DNA from: Herbiconiux sp. L3-i23
GTDB lineage: Bacteria; Actinomycetota; Actinomycetes; Actinomycetales; Microbacteriaceae
Assembly: GCF_023734115.1 (NCBI RefSeq)
Contig: NZ_AP025737.1
Span: 124,001-188,000, forward strand
Reading direction: 5' to 3'
DNA: 64,000 nt
The position numbers and the translations under genes were made by a program. Positions 16,132 to 26,131 of the stretch are shown here, in pieces. Under the pieces are notes generated by a model, which saw only the letters and a program-made list of their open reading frames with translations, had not been told where the DNA came from and did no database searches. How positions within the stretch are numbered: position 1 is the stretch's first letter; each line of letters begins with the position of its first letter.

Positions 16132-17481
16132 ATGACCAAGCTCCGGCTGGCCATCGTCGGCGCGGGCCCGGCAGGGATCTACGCCGCCGACCTCGCGATC
16201 AAGGCGGAGCGCGCATTCGACGTCTCCATCGACCTGTTCGAGCGCCTCCCCGCGCCGTACGGGCTCGTCCGCTACGGCGTCGCACCCGACCACCCGCGCA
16301 TCAAGGGGATCATCTCGGCGCTGCGCGAGGTGCTGGACCGCGGCGACATCCGCTTCTTCGGCAACGTCGAGTACGGCGTCGACATCACCCTCGACGACCT
16401 GAAGCGCCACTACAACGCCGTCATCTTCTCCACCGGGTCGTTCGGCGACGCGCCTCTCGACATCCCCGGCATCGAGCTCGACGGCTCGTACGGCGCCGCG
16501 GACTTCGTCAGCTGGTACGACGGGCACCCCGACGTACCGCGCACCTGGCCGCTCGAGGCGAAGGAGATCGCGGTCATCGGCAACGGCAACGTCGCGCTCG
16601 ACGTCGCCCGCATCCTCGTGAAGCATCCCGAAGACCTGCTGCCGACGGAGATCCCCGACAACGTGTACGAGGGTCTGAAGGCCTCGCCGGTCACCGACGT
16701 GCACGTCCTCGGCCGTCGCGGACCCGCCCAGGTGAAGTTCACCCCGCTTGAGCTTCGCGAGCTCGGCGAGGTGCCCGACGTCGACATGATCGTCTACGAC
16801 GAGGACTTCGACTACGACGAGGCGTCGAAGACCGCGATCGCCACGAACAAGCAGGTGTTCGTGATGGACAAGGTGCTGAACCAGTGGCGTCAGCGCGAGA
16901 CCGGCACCGCGAGCCGGCGTCTGCACCTGCACTTCTACGCGAAGCCGCTCGAGGTGCTCGGTGAGGACGGCAAGGTCGCCGGCTTCCGGTGGGAGCGCAC
17001 CGAGCCCGACGGCGAGGGCGGAGTCCGTGGCACGGGCGAGATCCGCGAGCTGCCCATCCAGGCCATCTATCGGGCGGTCGGCTACTTCGGGTCGCCGCTG
17101 CCGGAGATCCCGTTCGACGAGAAGCGCGGCGTCATCCCCAATCGCGAAGGCCAGGTGCTCGACGACGCCGATGAGCCGCTCAACGGCGTGTACGCGACCG
17201 GGTGGATCAAGCGCGGACCGGTCGGCCTCATCGGGCATACCAAGTCCGACGCGATGGAGACCCTCGGCCACGTGCTGAACGACCAGGGCAACTGGTGGAC
17301 CCCCACCGAGCCCGAGGAGTCGGCGGTGCCGGCGCTGCTCGAGTCGCGCGGGGTCGAGTTCACGACGGTCGACGGCTGGCACCTCCTCGACGCCCACGAG
17401 CTCGCCCTGGGCGAAAAAGTCGGCCGCACGAGAATCAAGGTCGTCCCCCGCGACGAAATGACCGCGATCTCCCGCGCTTAG
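16132..17481 (+). CDS. fprA: FAD-dependent ferredoxin/adrenodoxin-NADP reductase (FprA type)
   Basis: 449 residues, homologous to mycobacterial FprA and adrenodoxin reductase. FAD-binding LAIVGAGPAGIYAADLAIKA at the N-terminus, LPAPYGLVRYGVAPDHPRIKGI, NADP-binding IAVIGNGNVALDVARILVKHP near residue 145, GRRGPAQVKFTPLELRELG, and the late FAD motif GVYATGWIKRGPVGLIGHTKSDAMET. It passes electrons between NADPH and ferredoxins. AAGGATACGAACCGC precedes the ATG. It follows the prenyl synthase by 29 bases and probably shares its transcript, though a direct role in menaquinone metabolism is not known. Confidence 0.94.
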   Translation: MTKLRLAIVGAGPAGIYAADLAIKAERAFDVSIDLFERLPAPYGLVRYGVAPDHPRIKGIISALREVLDRGDIRFFGNVEYGVDITLDDLKRHYNAVIFSTGSFGDAPLDIPGIELDGSYGAADFVSWYDGHPDVPRTWPLEAKEIAVIGNGNVALDVARILVKHPEDLLPTEIPDNVYEGLKASPVTDVHVLGRRGPAQVKFTPLELRELGEVPDVDMIVYDEDFDYDEASKTAIATNKQVFVMDKVLNQWRQRETGTASRRLHLHFYAKPLEVLGEDGKVAGFRWERTEPDGEGGVRGTGEIRELPIQAIYRAVGYFGSPLPEIPFDEKRGVIPNREGQVLDDADEPLNGVYATGWIKRGPVGLIGHTKSDAMETLGHVLNDQGNWWTPTEPEESAVPALLESRGVEFTTVDGWHLLDAHELALGEKVGRTRIKVVPRDEMTAISRA

Positions 17482-17499
17482 ATCCGATATTGCGGGCAT

Positions 17500-17610
17500 G
17501 AACGCACGTTCCGGCGGGCGCACAAGCCCGGAACACACGTTCTCGGGAGGGCGTTCCGGGCGAACGCGCACGTTGCGGCGGGCCGCGGACGCCGGAACGC
17601 ACTCGCGCCC
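17500..17610. repeat. Degenerate 31-bp tandem repeat with GAACGCACGTTC palindromes
   Basis: Units begin at about 17500 (GAACGCACGTTC), 17531 (GAACACACGTTC), 17562 (GAACGCGCACGTTGC) and 17595 (GAACGCACTCG), spaced 31, 31 and 33 bp. The first two cores are palindromes or near-palindromes. The array sits between the convergent ends of fprA and the cardiolipin synthase gene and fills most of that gap. No terminator with a T-run is visible there. Confidence 0.5.
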
Positions 17611-17643
17611 GTTGATCGACGACCGCGTGGATGCAGTCGGCGC

Positions 17644-19107
17644 CTACTGCAGCGCGGAGGTGAGGCGGGCGAGGTTGTCGAGCACGGTCGAGCGCAGTGG
17701 CTGCTTGTGCCACTCGTCGAGGGTGAGCTGCCGGCTGTTCTGACGGTAGTGCGCCTCGACCTCGCGCATCTGTGCGACGAAGCGGCGGTCGGGCACCATC
17801 AGCGACACTTCGAGGTTGAGGCTGAACGAGCGGATGTCCATGTTGCTCGACCCGATGACCGCGACCTCGTCGTCGATCGTGAAGTGCTTCGCGTGCAGGA
17901 TGTACGGCGCCCGATACATCCAGATGATGACACCCGCGTTGAGCAGCGCCTCGTAGTACGACCGCTGCGCGTGGTAGACGAGGGCCTGGTCGCCGATCTC
18001 GGAGACGAACAGCTCCACGTGCAGCCCCCGCTGCACCGCGGTGGTGATGGCCATCAGCATCGACTCGTCGGGCACGAAGTACGGCGACGTGATGATGATC
18101 TTCTCCTGCGCCGAGTAGAGCAGCGAGTTGAACAGCCTCAGGTTGTTCTCGCCCTCGAACCCGGGACCGCTCGGCACCACCTGGCAGTCGACGTACCGCG
18201 GATCGTCGTCGTCGGTGATGGGCTCGGCCTCGCGGGTGAGCAGCTCGCCGGTCTCGCCGTACCAGTCGGTGATGAAGATGGCGTTGACGCCGGCGACGAT
18301 CGGCCCCTTGAGGCGCACGATGATGTCCTGCCACTGCAACCCGCGGCGCTTGTTGCTGCGCTTGTTGTAGCTGCGGTCGACCATGTTCTGCGACCCCATG
18401 AACGCGACGTTGCCGTCGACGACGAGGAGCTTGCGGTGGTTGCGCAGGTCGGGGCGCTGATACTTCCATCTCCACGGCTGCACGGGCAGCAGCAGATGCC
18501 ACGCGATCCCCGCCTTGCGCAGGTAGCGGATGGTGGTGAAGTAACCGGGGGAGCGCAGCGACGCGATGTGGTCGAGCAGCACCCGGACGACGAGTCCTCG
18601 TTTCTTCGCGTCGGCGAGGGCTTCGAAGAAGGGGCGTGTGGTGTCGTCGAGGGCGAGGATGTAGAACTGCGCGTGCACGTAACGCTTCGCGCCCCGCACG
18701 GCGTCGGTCATCGCCGCGATCGACTCGTGGTAGTTCTCGTAGAGCCGGGTCTGGTTGCCGCCGACGAGCGGCATGGCGCCGAGGGTGCGGTTCAGCTCGA
18801 CCACCGACTGCAGCCACTGCGGACGCTCCGGGTCGTGCGCGACCCGGTCCATGCCCTCGGTGGTGTCGAGGATGAACGTGTTGATCTCGCGCTGCTTCTC
18901 GCGCCGCCGCTTGGGCAAATGCGGGCTGCCGATGAGGAGGAAGAGGAAGAGGCCGACGTACGGCAGGAAGAAGACGAGCAGCAGCCAGGCGGTCGCCGAT
19001 CCCGGTTTGCGGTTGCGCGGGATGACGATGATCGCGCCGATCCTGATCGCGAAGTCGAGGACCAGCAGGAAAATACCGAGGGCGAGCGTCATTCCCGCCG
19101 AATCCAT
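17644..19107 (-). CDS. cls: Cardiolipin synthase (phospholipase D family)
   Basis: 487 residues. Two N-terminal transmembrane helices form a PLDc_N module (LALGIFLLVLDFAIRIGAIIVIP, ATAWLLLVFFLPYVGLFLFLLIG), followed by two PLD catalytic domains. HxK motifs are in NHRKLLVVDGNVAFMGSQNM and HAKHFTIDDEVAVIGSSNMD; the downstream Asn and Ser/Asp residues complete both HKD sites. It joins phosphatidyl groups to make cardiolipin at the membrane. TAGACT ends seven bases before the ATG, so the mRNA is probably leaderless. Confidence 0.95.
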   Translation of the reverse strand: MDSAGMTLALGIFLLVLDFAIRIGAIIVIPRNRKPGSATAWLLLVFFLPYVGLFLFLLIGSPHLPKRRREKQREINTFILDTTEGMDRVAHDPERPQWLQSVVELNRTLGAMPLVGGNQTRLYENYHESIAAMTDAVRGAKRYVHAQFYILALDDTTRPFFEALADAKKRGLVVRVLLDHIASLRSPGYFTTIRYLRKAGIAWHLLLPVQPWRWKYQRPDLRNHRKLLVVDGNVAFMGSQNMVDRSYNKRSNKRRGLQWQDIIVRLKGPIVAGVNAIFITDWYGETGELLTREAEPITDDDDPRYVDCQVVPSGPGFEGENNLRLFNSLLYSAQEKIIITSPYFVPDESMLMAITTAVQRGLHVELFVSEIGDQALVYHAQRSYYEALLNAGVIIWMYRAPYILHAKHFTIDDEVAVIGSSNMDIRSFSLNLEVSLMVPDRRFVAQMREVEAHYRQNSRQLTLDEWHKQPLRSTVLDNLARLTSALQ

Positions 19108-19202
19108 GCGCCGAAGTCTATAGACGCGAGGGGTCGGGCCGATCGCCCCAGGCCGAGGGACGCGTTCGGAATCTCCGCCTAACGGTTAGGCGGTCACCCA
19201 GG

Positions 19203-19691
19203 TCAGCGGAAGTTGATGAACTGCAGGTCGATGTCGATGTCGGCGCCCTTGAGCAGCGCGATGGTCGCCTGCAGGTCGTCGCGGCTCTTCGAGGAGACCC
19301 GCAGCTCGTCGCCCTGCACCTGGCTCTTCACGCTCTTCGGTGCCTCGTCGCGGATGATCTTGCCGAGCTTCTTCGCGTTCTCCTGCGTGATCCCCTCCTT
19401 GAGAGTGGATGCGAGGCGGAACTCCTTGCCGCTCGGCTGCGGGTCACCCGACTCGAGGCTCTTCAGCGAGATGCCGCGCTTGATGAGCTTCGACTGGAAC
19501 ACGTCGAGCACCGCGAGGGCGCGGTCCTCGCTGTTCGCCTTGATCAGGATGGTGTCGCCGCTCCATTCGATGGAGGCGTCGGTGCCCTTGAAGTCGTAGC
19601 GCTGCTCGACCTCTTTGCGCGCCTGATTGAGGGCGTTGTCCGCCTCCTGGCGGTCGACCTTGCTGACCACGTCGAACGATGAATCTGCCAT
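19203..19691 (-). CDS. YajQ-family nucleotide-binding protein
   Basis: 162 residues, full length for the YajQ/DUF520 family (starts [35 protein letters not shown]; ends [10 protein letters not shown]). Members bind RNA or cyclic di-GMP in other bacteria; the activity in actinobacteria is not established. The ATG has both GGAGGG immediately upstream and TAGCAT ending six bases away, so it could be leaderless. It is a single-gene unit. Confidence 0.93.
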   Translation of the reverse strand: MADSSFDVVSKVDRQEADNALNQARKEVEQRYDFKGTDASIEWSGDTILIKANSEDRALAVLDVFQSKLIKRGISLKSLESGDPQPSGKEFRLASTLKEGITQENAKKLGKIIRDEAPKSVKSQVQGDELRVSSKSRDDLQATIALLKGADIDIDLQFINFR

Positions 19692-19749
19692 CCCTCCATG
19701 CTAGCCAGGGCGGCGCACCGGGCGATTTCTCTCCTGCCGGGAGAACCCC

Positions 19750-19755
19750 TATCCT
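19750..19755 (+). promoter_or_regulatory. candidate -10 of tRNA-Tyr
   Basis: TATCCT lies about 50 bases before the tRNA; no clear -35 is seen. Confidence 0.3.
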
Positions 19756-19804
19756 TGTCGAGCGCCTCCGGACAGAAGACCTGATCTCTGGCCGGAGCAG
19801 CAAT

Positions 19805-19889
19805 GGCGAGTTACCCAAGCGGCCAAAGGGATCTGACTGTAAATCAGCCGGCGTAGCCTTCGGGGGTTCGAATCCCTCACTCGCCACCA
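19805..19889 (+). tRNA. tRNA-Tyr (anticodon GTA)
   Basis: The acceptor strands GGCGAGT (19805-19811) and ACTCGCC (19879-19885) pair, the anticodon GTA is at 19839-19841 in the loop CTGTAAA, a long variable arm lies between, and the T-loop is GGTTCGAATCC. Discriminator A is followed by an encoded CCA (19887-19889), unlike the other three tRNAs here. It is a class II tRNA of 85 nt including CCA. Confidence 0.96.
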
Positions 19890-19897
19890 CGCAGTCG

Positions 19898-19923
19898 AAG
19901 AGCCGTCCTCCGGGGCGGCTCTT
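19898..19923 (+). terminator. Hairpin terminator after tRNA-Tyr
   Basis: AAGAGCCG (19898-19905) pairs exactly with CGGCTCTT (19916-19923) across a 10-base loop, eight bases after the tRNA; the 3' arm ends in TCTT without a long T-run. Confidence 0.7.
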
Positions 19924-20014
19924 CTGCGTTGTCGTGTGAGCGAGCAGCCCTTCGTATCGCTGCGCGGGGCGGGCGGGCGGGGGCGGAGATGGCGCCGCTG
20001 CTAGCGTTGCGCGC

Positions 20015-20926
20015 ATGCGCTGGGGGCGGGTCTACTTCGCTCTTCAGGCGTTCGCCGGAGCCGCCTGGTGGGTGTCGGTGTTCACGGTCCCGGTCGTGCG
20101 CACGGCAACGCTCGGGTCGCTCGACCCGATGCTCGTGGCGATCGCCGATATCCCGTTGTTCGTGATCGGCTCGGCACTCGCCGCGCTTGAGGTGCGTGCT
20201 GCCGCCGAAGTCGCGACAGCATGGACGTCGCTCGTGCTCCTCGCGCTCGCCGTCTACGCGACGGCGACCGGTGAAGCGGGCTGGGGTGTTCTCGCCATGG
20301 CGGCGGCCGTCGGCGGATCGGTGCTGGCGCTCCTCCTCGTCCGGCTCGGCCGGATCCCGACGGAGTGGATCATCGCCGGTCCCTTCGCCTTCCGGCCCGC
20401 CCGATCCCGCATCGGCTGGGTGTCCCACCTCGGCGCGACCCTCGCCCAGATCATCGTGTTCTGGGGCTTCTTCCTCGTCGTGATGCCCACGATCATCGCG
20501 TTCGTCGAACGACGGTGGGGTTTCTTCATCCAGACTCCACCCATCGTCGCGGTGGGTGGGCTCGTGGTGTTCGCGGCCGCGAGTGCGCTCGGTCTGTGGG
20601 CGGCCGTGGCCATGTCGACCCACGGTGACGGGACCCCGTTGCCGGCGGCGATGACGAACCGGCTGGTGATCGCCGGGCCCTACCGGTTCGTGCGCAATCC
20701 GATGGCGATGGCGGGCATCGTGCAGGGCGCCGCCGTCGGCCTGATGCTGTCGTCCTGGTTGGTCGTCGTCTACGCGATCGCGGGTTCGCTCGTGTGGAAC
20801 TACATCGTCCGCCCACTCGAAGAAGCCGACCTCGAGAGTAGGTTCGGCGAGGCCTACGACCGGTATCGCACCGCAGTGCGCTGCTGGGTGCCGCGGATCC
20901 CGGGGGTAGCACCGCTGGGGCGCTGA
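20015..20926 (+). CDS. Isoprenylcysteine-carboxylmethyltransferase-like membrane methyltransferase
   Basis: 303 residues with about eight hydrophobic segments. The C-terminal third has the ICMT/PEMT signature: GTPLPAAMTNRLVIAGPYRFVRNPMAMAGIVQG and, near the end, RPLEEADLESRFGEAYDRYRTAVRCWVPR. These enzymes methylate lipid or lipid-linked substrates in the membrane with S-adenosylmethionine; the bacterial substrate is unknown. The N-terminal 170 residues are a less conserved multi-span region. TAGCGT ends seven bases before the ATG, indicating a leaderless message. Confidence 0.85.
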   Translation: MRWGRVYFALQAFAGAAWWVSVFTVPVVRTATLGSLDPMLVAIADIPLFVIGSALAALEVRAAAEVATAWTSLVLLALAVYATATGEAGWGVLAMAAAVGGSVLALLLVRLGRIPTEWIIAGPFAFRPARSRIGWVSHLGATLAQIIVFWGFFLVVMPTIIAFVERRWGFFIQTPPIVAVGGLVVFAAASALGLWAAVAMSTHGDGTPLPAAMTNRLVIAGPYRFVRNPMAMAGIVQGAAVGLMLSSWLVVVYAIAGSLVWNYIVRPLEEADLESRFGEAYDRYRTAVRCWVPRIPGVAPLGR

Positions 20927-20970
20927 GGTCGGGCGTTGTCGGGCCTCGCAACTACAGCTCAGAACTCCGG

Positions 20971-21126
20971 CGCTGTGCTCTCGATACGCTCGTTCCTCGC
21001 TACTCGAGCCGTCTCGGTGCGCTTCGCTTACTCGACGACCGGTTTTCTCCTAATCGCTCGGCTCAACGAGCGGGACCTGACTCGGTCGTCGAGTAGCGAC
21101 GGAGAAGCGCATCGAGACCACAGCGC
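20971..21126. repeat. Palindromic intergenic repeat element (about 155 bp)
   Basis: The left arm (20971-21006, containing TCTCGATACGCTCGTTCCTC and GCTACTCG) matches, inverted, the right arm (21084-21126, containing GGTCGTCGAGTAGCGACGG and GCGCATCGAGACCACAGCG). A third partial copy lies at 21013-21042 (TCTCGGTGCGCTTCGCTTAC then TCGACGACCGG). Sequences of this look (CTCGATACGCTCGCTC...CTACTCGACGACC) are familiar as scattered intergenic repeats in Microbacteriaceae. No coding sequence. Confidence 0.65.
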
Positions 21127-21179
21127 GCACGCTCAGTACGAGCCGCGAGGCGTTCAGGGGATGGGTGTTGGATGGGAGC

Positions 21180-22004
21180 ATGACGCTCGCGGCCTCCGGA
21201 CTCGACGACCTGCTCCTCATCGCCCGCGACACGGCGCTCGCCGCGGGTGCGCTCGCCCTCCAGCGCAAACGCGAAGGCGTCGAGGTCGCGCAGACCAAGA
21301 CGACGCCGCTCGACATCGTCACGCATGCCGACCGCGAGACCGAGGCGCTGATCCGCGGACTGCTCTCGGACGCACGTCCCGACGACGGGTTCCTCGGGGA
21401 AGAGTCCGGCGGAGACGCTGGAACCAGCGGGCTCACCTGGGTCGTCGACCCGATCGACGGCACCGTCAACTTCCTCTACGGCATTCCGGCCTGGTCGGTG
21501 AGCATCGCCGTCGTCGAAGGCGACCCCGACCCGGCGACCTGGCGGGCGCTGGCGGGCGCGGTGGTGAACCCTGTCACCGGCGACGTGTTCACGGCGACGG
21601 CCGGTGGCGGCGCGCGACTCGGAGACGACCTCATCCGCGTGAACGACGACGTCCCGTTCGACCGGGCGCTGGTCGGCACCGGCTTCGCCTACGACGTGAA
21701 TTCTCGCGGTGATCAGATCGCCACCGTGAGTGCGCTGCTCGGCCGGGTCCGCGACGTGCGCCGCATGGGATCCGCGGCACTCGACCTCTGCAGCGTCGCT
21801 GCCGGCCGGCTCGACGCCTACTACGAGCGCGGACTCAACCCGTGGGATCAGGCCGCCGGGGCACTGATCGCGAAGGAGGCCGGGGCCAGCGTCGTCGGGG
21901 TCGGCGGCGGTCCCGCGGGCAAGGAACTGACCCTCGCCGCAGCGCCGGCGCTCGCCGCCGAACTGCTCGAGTTCGTCACGGAGTTCGGCGCCCCCGAATC
22001 CTGA
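21180..22004 (+). CDS. Inositol-monophosphatase family protein
   Basis: 274 residues, Mg-dependent phosphatase fold. Metal-binding residues: Glu in FLGEESGG, and the family motif WVVDPIDGTVNFLYGIP; the second motif is GLNPWDQAAGALIAKEAGA. Likely hydrolyses inositol phosphate or a related sugar phosphate; some members are FBPases or histidinol phosphatases, which cannot be excluded. The ATG at 21180 was chosen because GGATGGGAGC precedes it; a GTG 15 bases earlier is in frame. The intergenic repeat lies just upstream. Confidence 0.88.
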   Translation: MTLAASGLDDLLLIARDTALAAGALALQRKREGVEVAQTKTTPLDIVTHADRETEALIRGLLSDARPDDGFLGEESGGDAGTSGLTWVVDPIDGTVNFLYGIPAWSVSIAVVEGDPDPATWRALAGAVVNPVTGDVFTATAGGGARLGDDLIRVNDDVPFDRALVGTGFAYDVNSRGDQIATVSALLGRVRDVRRMGSAALDLCSVAAGRLDAYYERGLNPWDQAAGALIAKEAGASVVGVGGGPAGKELTLAAAPALAAELLEFVTEFGAPES

Positions 22005-22054
22005 GAATCCTCGCCCAGCTCTCGACAGTTGTGGGAAGTGCACGTACGGTAATC

Positions 22055-22141
22055 CTGGTTTGATGCGATCGCATCCAAAAAACCAGTGAAGAACGACTCG
22101 AAACCCGTTCCGCACACCGCCACGAGTTGGTGCGGAACTCG
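22055..22141 (+). promoter_or_regulatory. Structured leader before the first M23 peptidase gene
   Basis: Hairpin 1: CTGGTTT (22055-22061) pairs with AAACCAG (22080-22086), closing the 14-base perfect palindrome GATGCGATCGCATC (22062-22075). Hairpin 2: GTTCCGCAC (22107-22115) pairs with GTGCGGAAC (22130-22138). A competing hairpin, CGAGTT (22123-22128) with AACTCG (22136-22141), uses part of the same arm, so the two are mutually exclusive. It does not match the c-di-AMP (ydaO) riboswitch core that often precedes cell-wall hydrolases in actinobacteria. Confidence 0.45.
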
Positions 22142-23099
22142 ACCTGGAACTCCTCGCCTTTTGCCTTCTGCCACCCCGCCTGCCGATGCTCACCGCTCTG
22201 AGAACGACACCCGAGGTCCTGCCTCTCAGGTTCCGCTGACCCGTCGGGCTCTGCGAGACCAGGCGGCGTCGACATCGGTCGGCTCACGCAAGGCGCGGCG
22301 CACCGGATTCGACGGGGACGTCGTGACGACGTCGCGCGAGGCGCGTCGGATCGCGATGGGTGCCCCGAAGCGGACGAGCACCACCAGCCGCAAAGCGGTC
22401 GTCCGCTCCTTCATCAGCGCGACCACCATGATCGCCGTCGCCGCGATCGCCGTCGTCACCTCGGTGCCCGCGAACGCTCTGCTGAGCGCCGAAGACCTCG
22501 CCAGCGGACAGCTCGGCGTGGTGCAGCCCCGCGAGACCCAGACGCTCACCAGCGCCGGCGCCGGTGCCGCCGCCGAGGTCATCAGCCGTGACGCCTACAG
22601 CGTGTCCGACCCGGCCGAGAACGCCCTCCAGAACAAGTGGGACGGCGGTGTGGGGACCTTCACCAACGATCCGAACGGCGCCATCCAGTGGCCGTTCGCC
22701 GTCGGCGTGCCGATCTCATCCGGTTTCGGCTACCGGCCCGAGCAGCCCGCCGGGGCGAAGCCGTTCCACTCCGGTCTCGACTTCAACCCGGGAGTCGGTG
22801 CGCCGATCCAGGCCATCGCCGACGGGGTGGTGAAGACGGTCATCGAGTCCGACTCAGGTTTCGGCGTCCACGTGTTCATCGAGCACAATGTGGGTGGGCA
22901 GAAGATCACGAGCCTGTACGCTCACATGCAGTTCGGCTCCGTGCCGCTCGTCGAGGGGCAGACGGTCTCGGCCGGAGACAGGGTCGGATTGGTCGGCAGC
23001 ACCGGGCAAGTCACCGGACCGCATCTGCACTTCGAACTCCAGCCGGACGGTGGCGAACAGATCGATCCGTACGCCTGGCTCAAAGCCAACGCCGGTTGA
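22086..23099 (+). CDS. M23-family metalloendopeptidase, membrane-anchored (start uncertain)
   Basis: Peptidoglycan cross-link endopeptidase of the LytM type. After a basic N-terminal region comes one transmembrane or signal segment (FISATTMIAVAAIAVVTSVPANALL), a linker, and the catalytic domain: HSGLDFNPG (first zinc His and Asp), TSLYAHMQFGS, and HLHFELQPDGG. The GTG at 22086 gives the longest form, but it lies inside a hairpin without a Shine-Dalgarno, and the first 49 codons have only about 55% G/C at third positions against roughly 90% later. A GTG at 22323 has GGGGA five bases upstream, but its product would lack the basic LTRRALRDQ stretch that resembles the start of the paralogue downstream. 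The true start is open. Confidence 0.85.
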   Translation: MKNDSKPVPHTATSWCGTRPGTPRLLPSATPPADAHRSENDTRGPASQVPLTRRALRDQAASTSVGSRKARRTGFDGDVVTTSREARRIAMGAPKRTSTTSRKAVVRSFISATTMIAVAAIAVVTSVPANALLSAEDLASGQLGVVQPRETQTLTSAGAGAAAEVISRDAYSVSDPAENALQNKWDGGVGTFTNDPNGAIQWPFAVGVPISSGFGYRPEQPAGAKPFHSGLDFNPGVGAPIQAIADGVVKTVIESDSGFGVHVFIEHNVGGQKITSLYAHMQFGSVPLVEGQTVSAGDRVGLVGSTGQVTGPHLHFELQPDGGEQIDPYAWLKANAG

Positions 23100-23162
23100 G
23101 TCCCGGCAGGGCGGCTGCGTCCGCGTCGAACCAGCGCCTATGCTGGCCGGCGAGACGCGATC

Positions 23163-24023
23163 ATGGACCAGACTCCCCCCGGCACGGCAACGCGACGCGG
23201 TAGGCGCGACGCCGAGCGCGCCCGCCGGGCCGTCTCCATCCGACCGACGGCCGACCTGCGGCTCACACGCTTCCGCGCCGATGCGGGGGCGTCACGTGTC
23301 GCGGTGCCCCGACCGAGCACCCGTCGTCGTCCCGTGCTCGCGACGCTCACGATGGCGTTCGTCGCCGTTGTGACGGTGGTCACGACGATTCCCGTCAACT
23401 CGCTGCTCACTCCGGCGGATCTCGCCCAGGCCATCGCCCCGGAGTCGATCGTGACGGACATCCAGCCGCAGCAGCTGGGGGAGGTGAGCGGAGGAGCCGA
23501 CGTCCCGATCGCGCGCGACGGGTACAGCGTCACTTCCCTCCGCCAGCAGTTGGCCGCCGTCTCGGCGGGGCGACCCGCGGCCTTCACGAACAACCCGTCG
23601 GGCACCATCCAGTGGCCGTTCGCGGCGGGCGTGCCGATATCCGATCAGTTCGGGCCCCGTGTGCTCTGCGACACCTGCGGGGTGACGATGCACCGCGGCG
23701 TCGACTTCCTCCCGGGACGCGGGGCACCGATCCAGATCATCGCCGACGGCGTCGTGCGCTACGTCGAAGAGTCCGACGACGGACTCGGCGTGCACGTGAT
23801 CGTCGACCATCAGATCAACGGCCGGCTCGTCTCCTCCGTCTACTGCCACATGGAGTTCGGTTCCGTCGCCGTCTCGGTGGGCGAACCCGTGCGGGTCGGC
23901 CAGCTGGTCGGCATCGTCGGCGACACCGGGTTCGCCTTCGGCCCGCACCTCCATTTCGAGATCCGACTCGACGGCACCGAGAACGTCGACCCAGTGGCGT
24001 GGCTCACCGAGAACGCCGGCTGA
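23163..24023 (+). CDS. M23-family metalloendopeptidase, second paralogue
   Basis: 286 residues with the same plan as the neighbour: basic cytosolic N-terminus, a single hydrophobic segment (LATLTMAFVAVVTVVTTIPVNSLL), a linker, and a LytM domain with HRGVDFLPGRG, SSVYCHMEFGS and HLHFEIRLDG. The shared PVNSLLTPADLAQ and QWPFAAGVPIS stretches show the two genes are a tandem duplication. It likely acts on peptidoglycan outside the membrane during growth or division. Three cysteines (LCDTCG, YCH) are a difference from the first copy. TATGCT lies about 18 bases upstream of the ATG. Confidence 0.9.
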   Translation: MDQTPPGTATRRGRRDAERARRAVSIRPTADLRLTRFRADAGASRVAVPRPSTRRRPVLATLTMAFVAVVTVVTTIPVNSLLTPADLAQAIAPESIVTDIQPQQLGEVSGGADVPIARDGYSVTSLRQQLAAVSAGRPAAFTNNPSGTIQWPFAAGVPISDQFGPRVLCDTCGVTMHRGVDFLPGRGAPIQIIADGVVRYVEESDDGLGVHVIVDHQINGRLVSSVYCHMEFGSVAVSVGEPVRVGQLVGIVGDTGFAFGPHLHFEIRLDGTENVDPVAWLTENAG

Positions 24024-24059
24024 GCCGCAGCTCCCGGCCCTCTCGCGGTGGCGGCTTGA

Positions 24060-25820
<1,761 letters not shown>

Positions 25821-25897
25821 CCAGACACCCTAACCAGCGGGATCGGGCCTTTCGGGTGCGTGCGGTGTGAGGGCTTACAAGATGTGGTCCCAGGGGA

Positions 25898-25906
25898 TGC
25901 TACGAT
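25898..25906 (+). promoter_or_regulatory. Extended -10 promoter of the tRNA-Thr/tRNA-Met unit
   Basis: TGCTACGAT (extended -10 TGn plus TACGAT) lies 48 bases before tRNA-Thr; TTACAA at about 20 bp further upstream could serve as a weak -35. A GC-rich hairpin (CGGCCGGCCTCGGCCG) lies between promoter and tRNA. Confidence 0.5.
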
Positions 25907-25953
25907 CTTCCGGTGCCGAAAACGGCCGGCCTCGGCCGCGCCGCATCGGCTAC

Positions 25954-26025
<72 letters not shown>

Positions 26026-26057
26026 CTGGTTCGCTCGGTTCGCCGGGCTGGCCTCGC

Positions 26058-26131
26058 GGCGGGGTAGCTCAGGTGGTTAGAGCACACGGCTCATAATCGT
26101 GGTGTCGCGGGTTCGAGTCCCGCCCTCGCTA
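26058..26131 (+). tRNA. tRNA-Met, elongator (anticodon CAT)
   Basis: GGCGGGG (26058-26064) pairs with CCTCGCT (26124-26130) with two G-T pairs; anticodon stem CACGG/TCGTG around loop CTCATAA; T-loop GGTTCGAGTCC; discriminator A, no CCA. The anticodon stem lacks the three G-C pairs of an initiator, so this is the elongator. Confidence 0.94.

Noticed and set aside
17500-17610. CRISPR-like array
   Set aside because: Only about four degenerate units, the repeated part is palindromic and the spacers are not unique sequences of constant length; no cas genes nearby.
22005-22322. A c-di-AMP (ydaO) riboswitch before the M23 peptidase gene
   Set aside because: The conserved core segments of that class were not seen; only unrelated hairpins are present.
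26058-26131. Initiator tRNA-fMet
   Set aside because: The anticodon stem lacks the three consecutive G-C pairs of initiators and the first acceptor pair is formed, so it is an elongator tRNA-Met.
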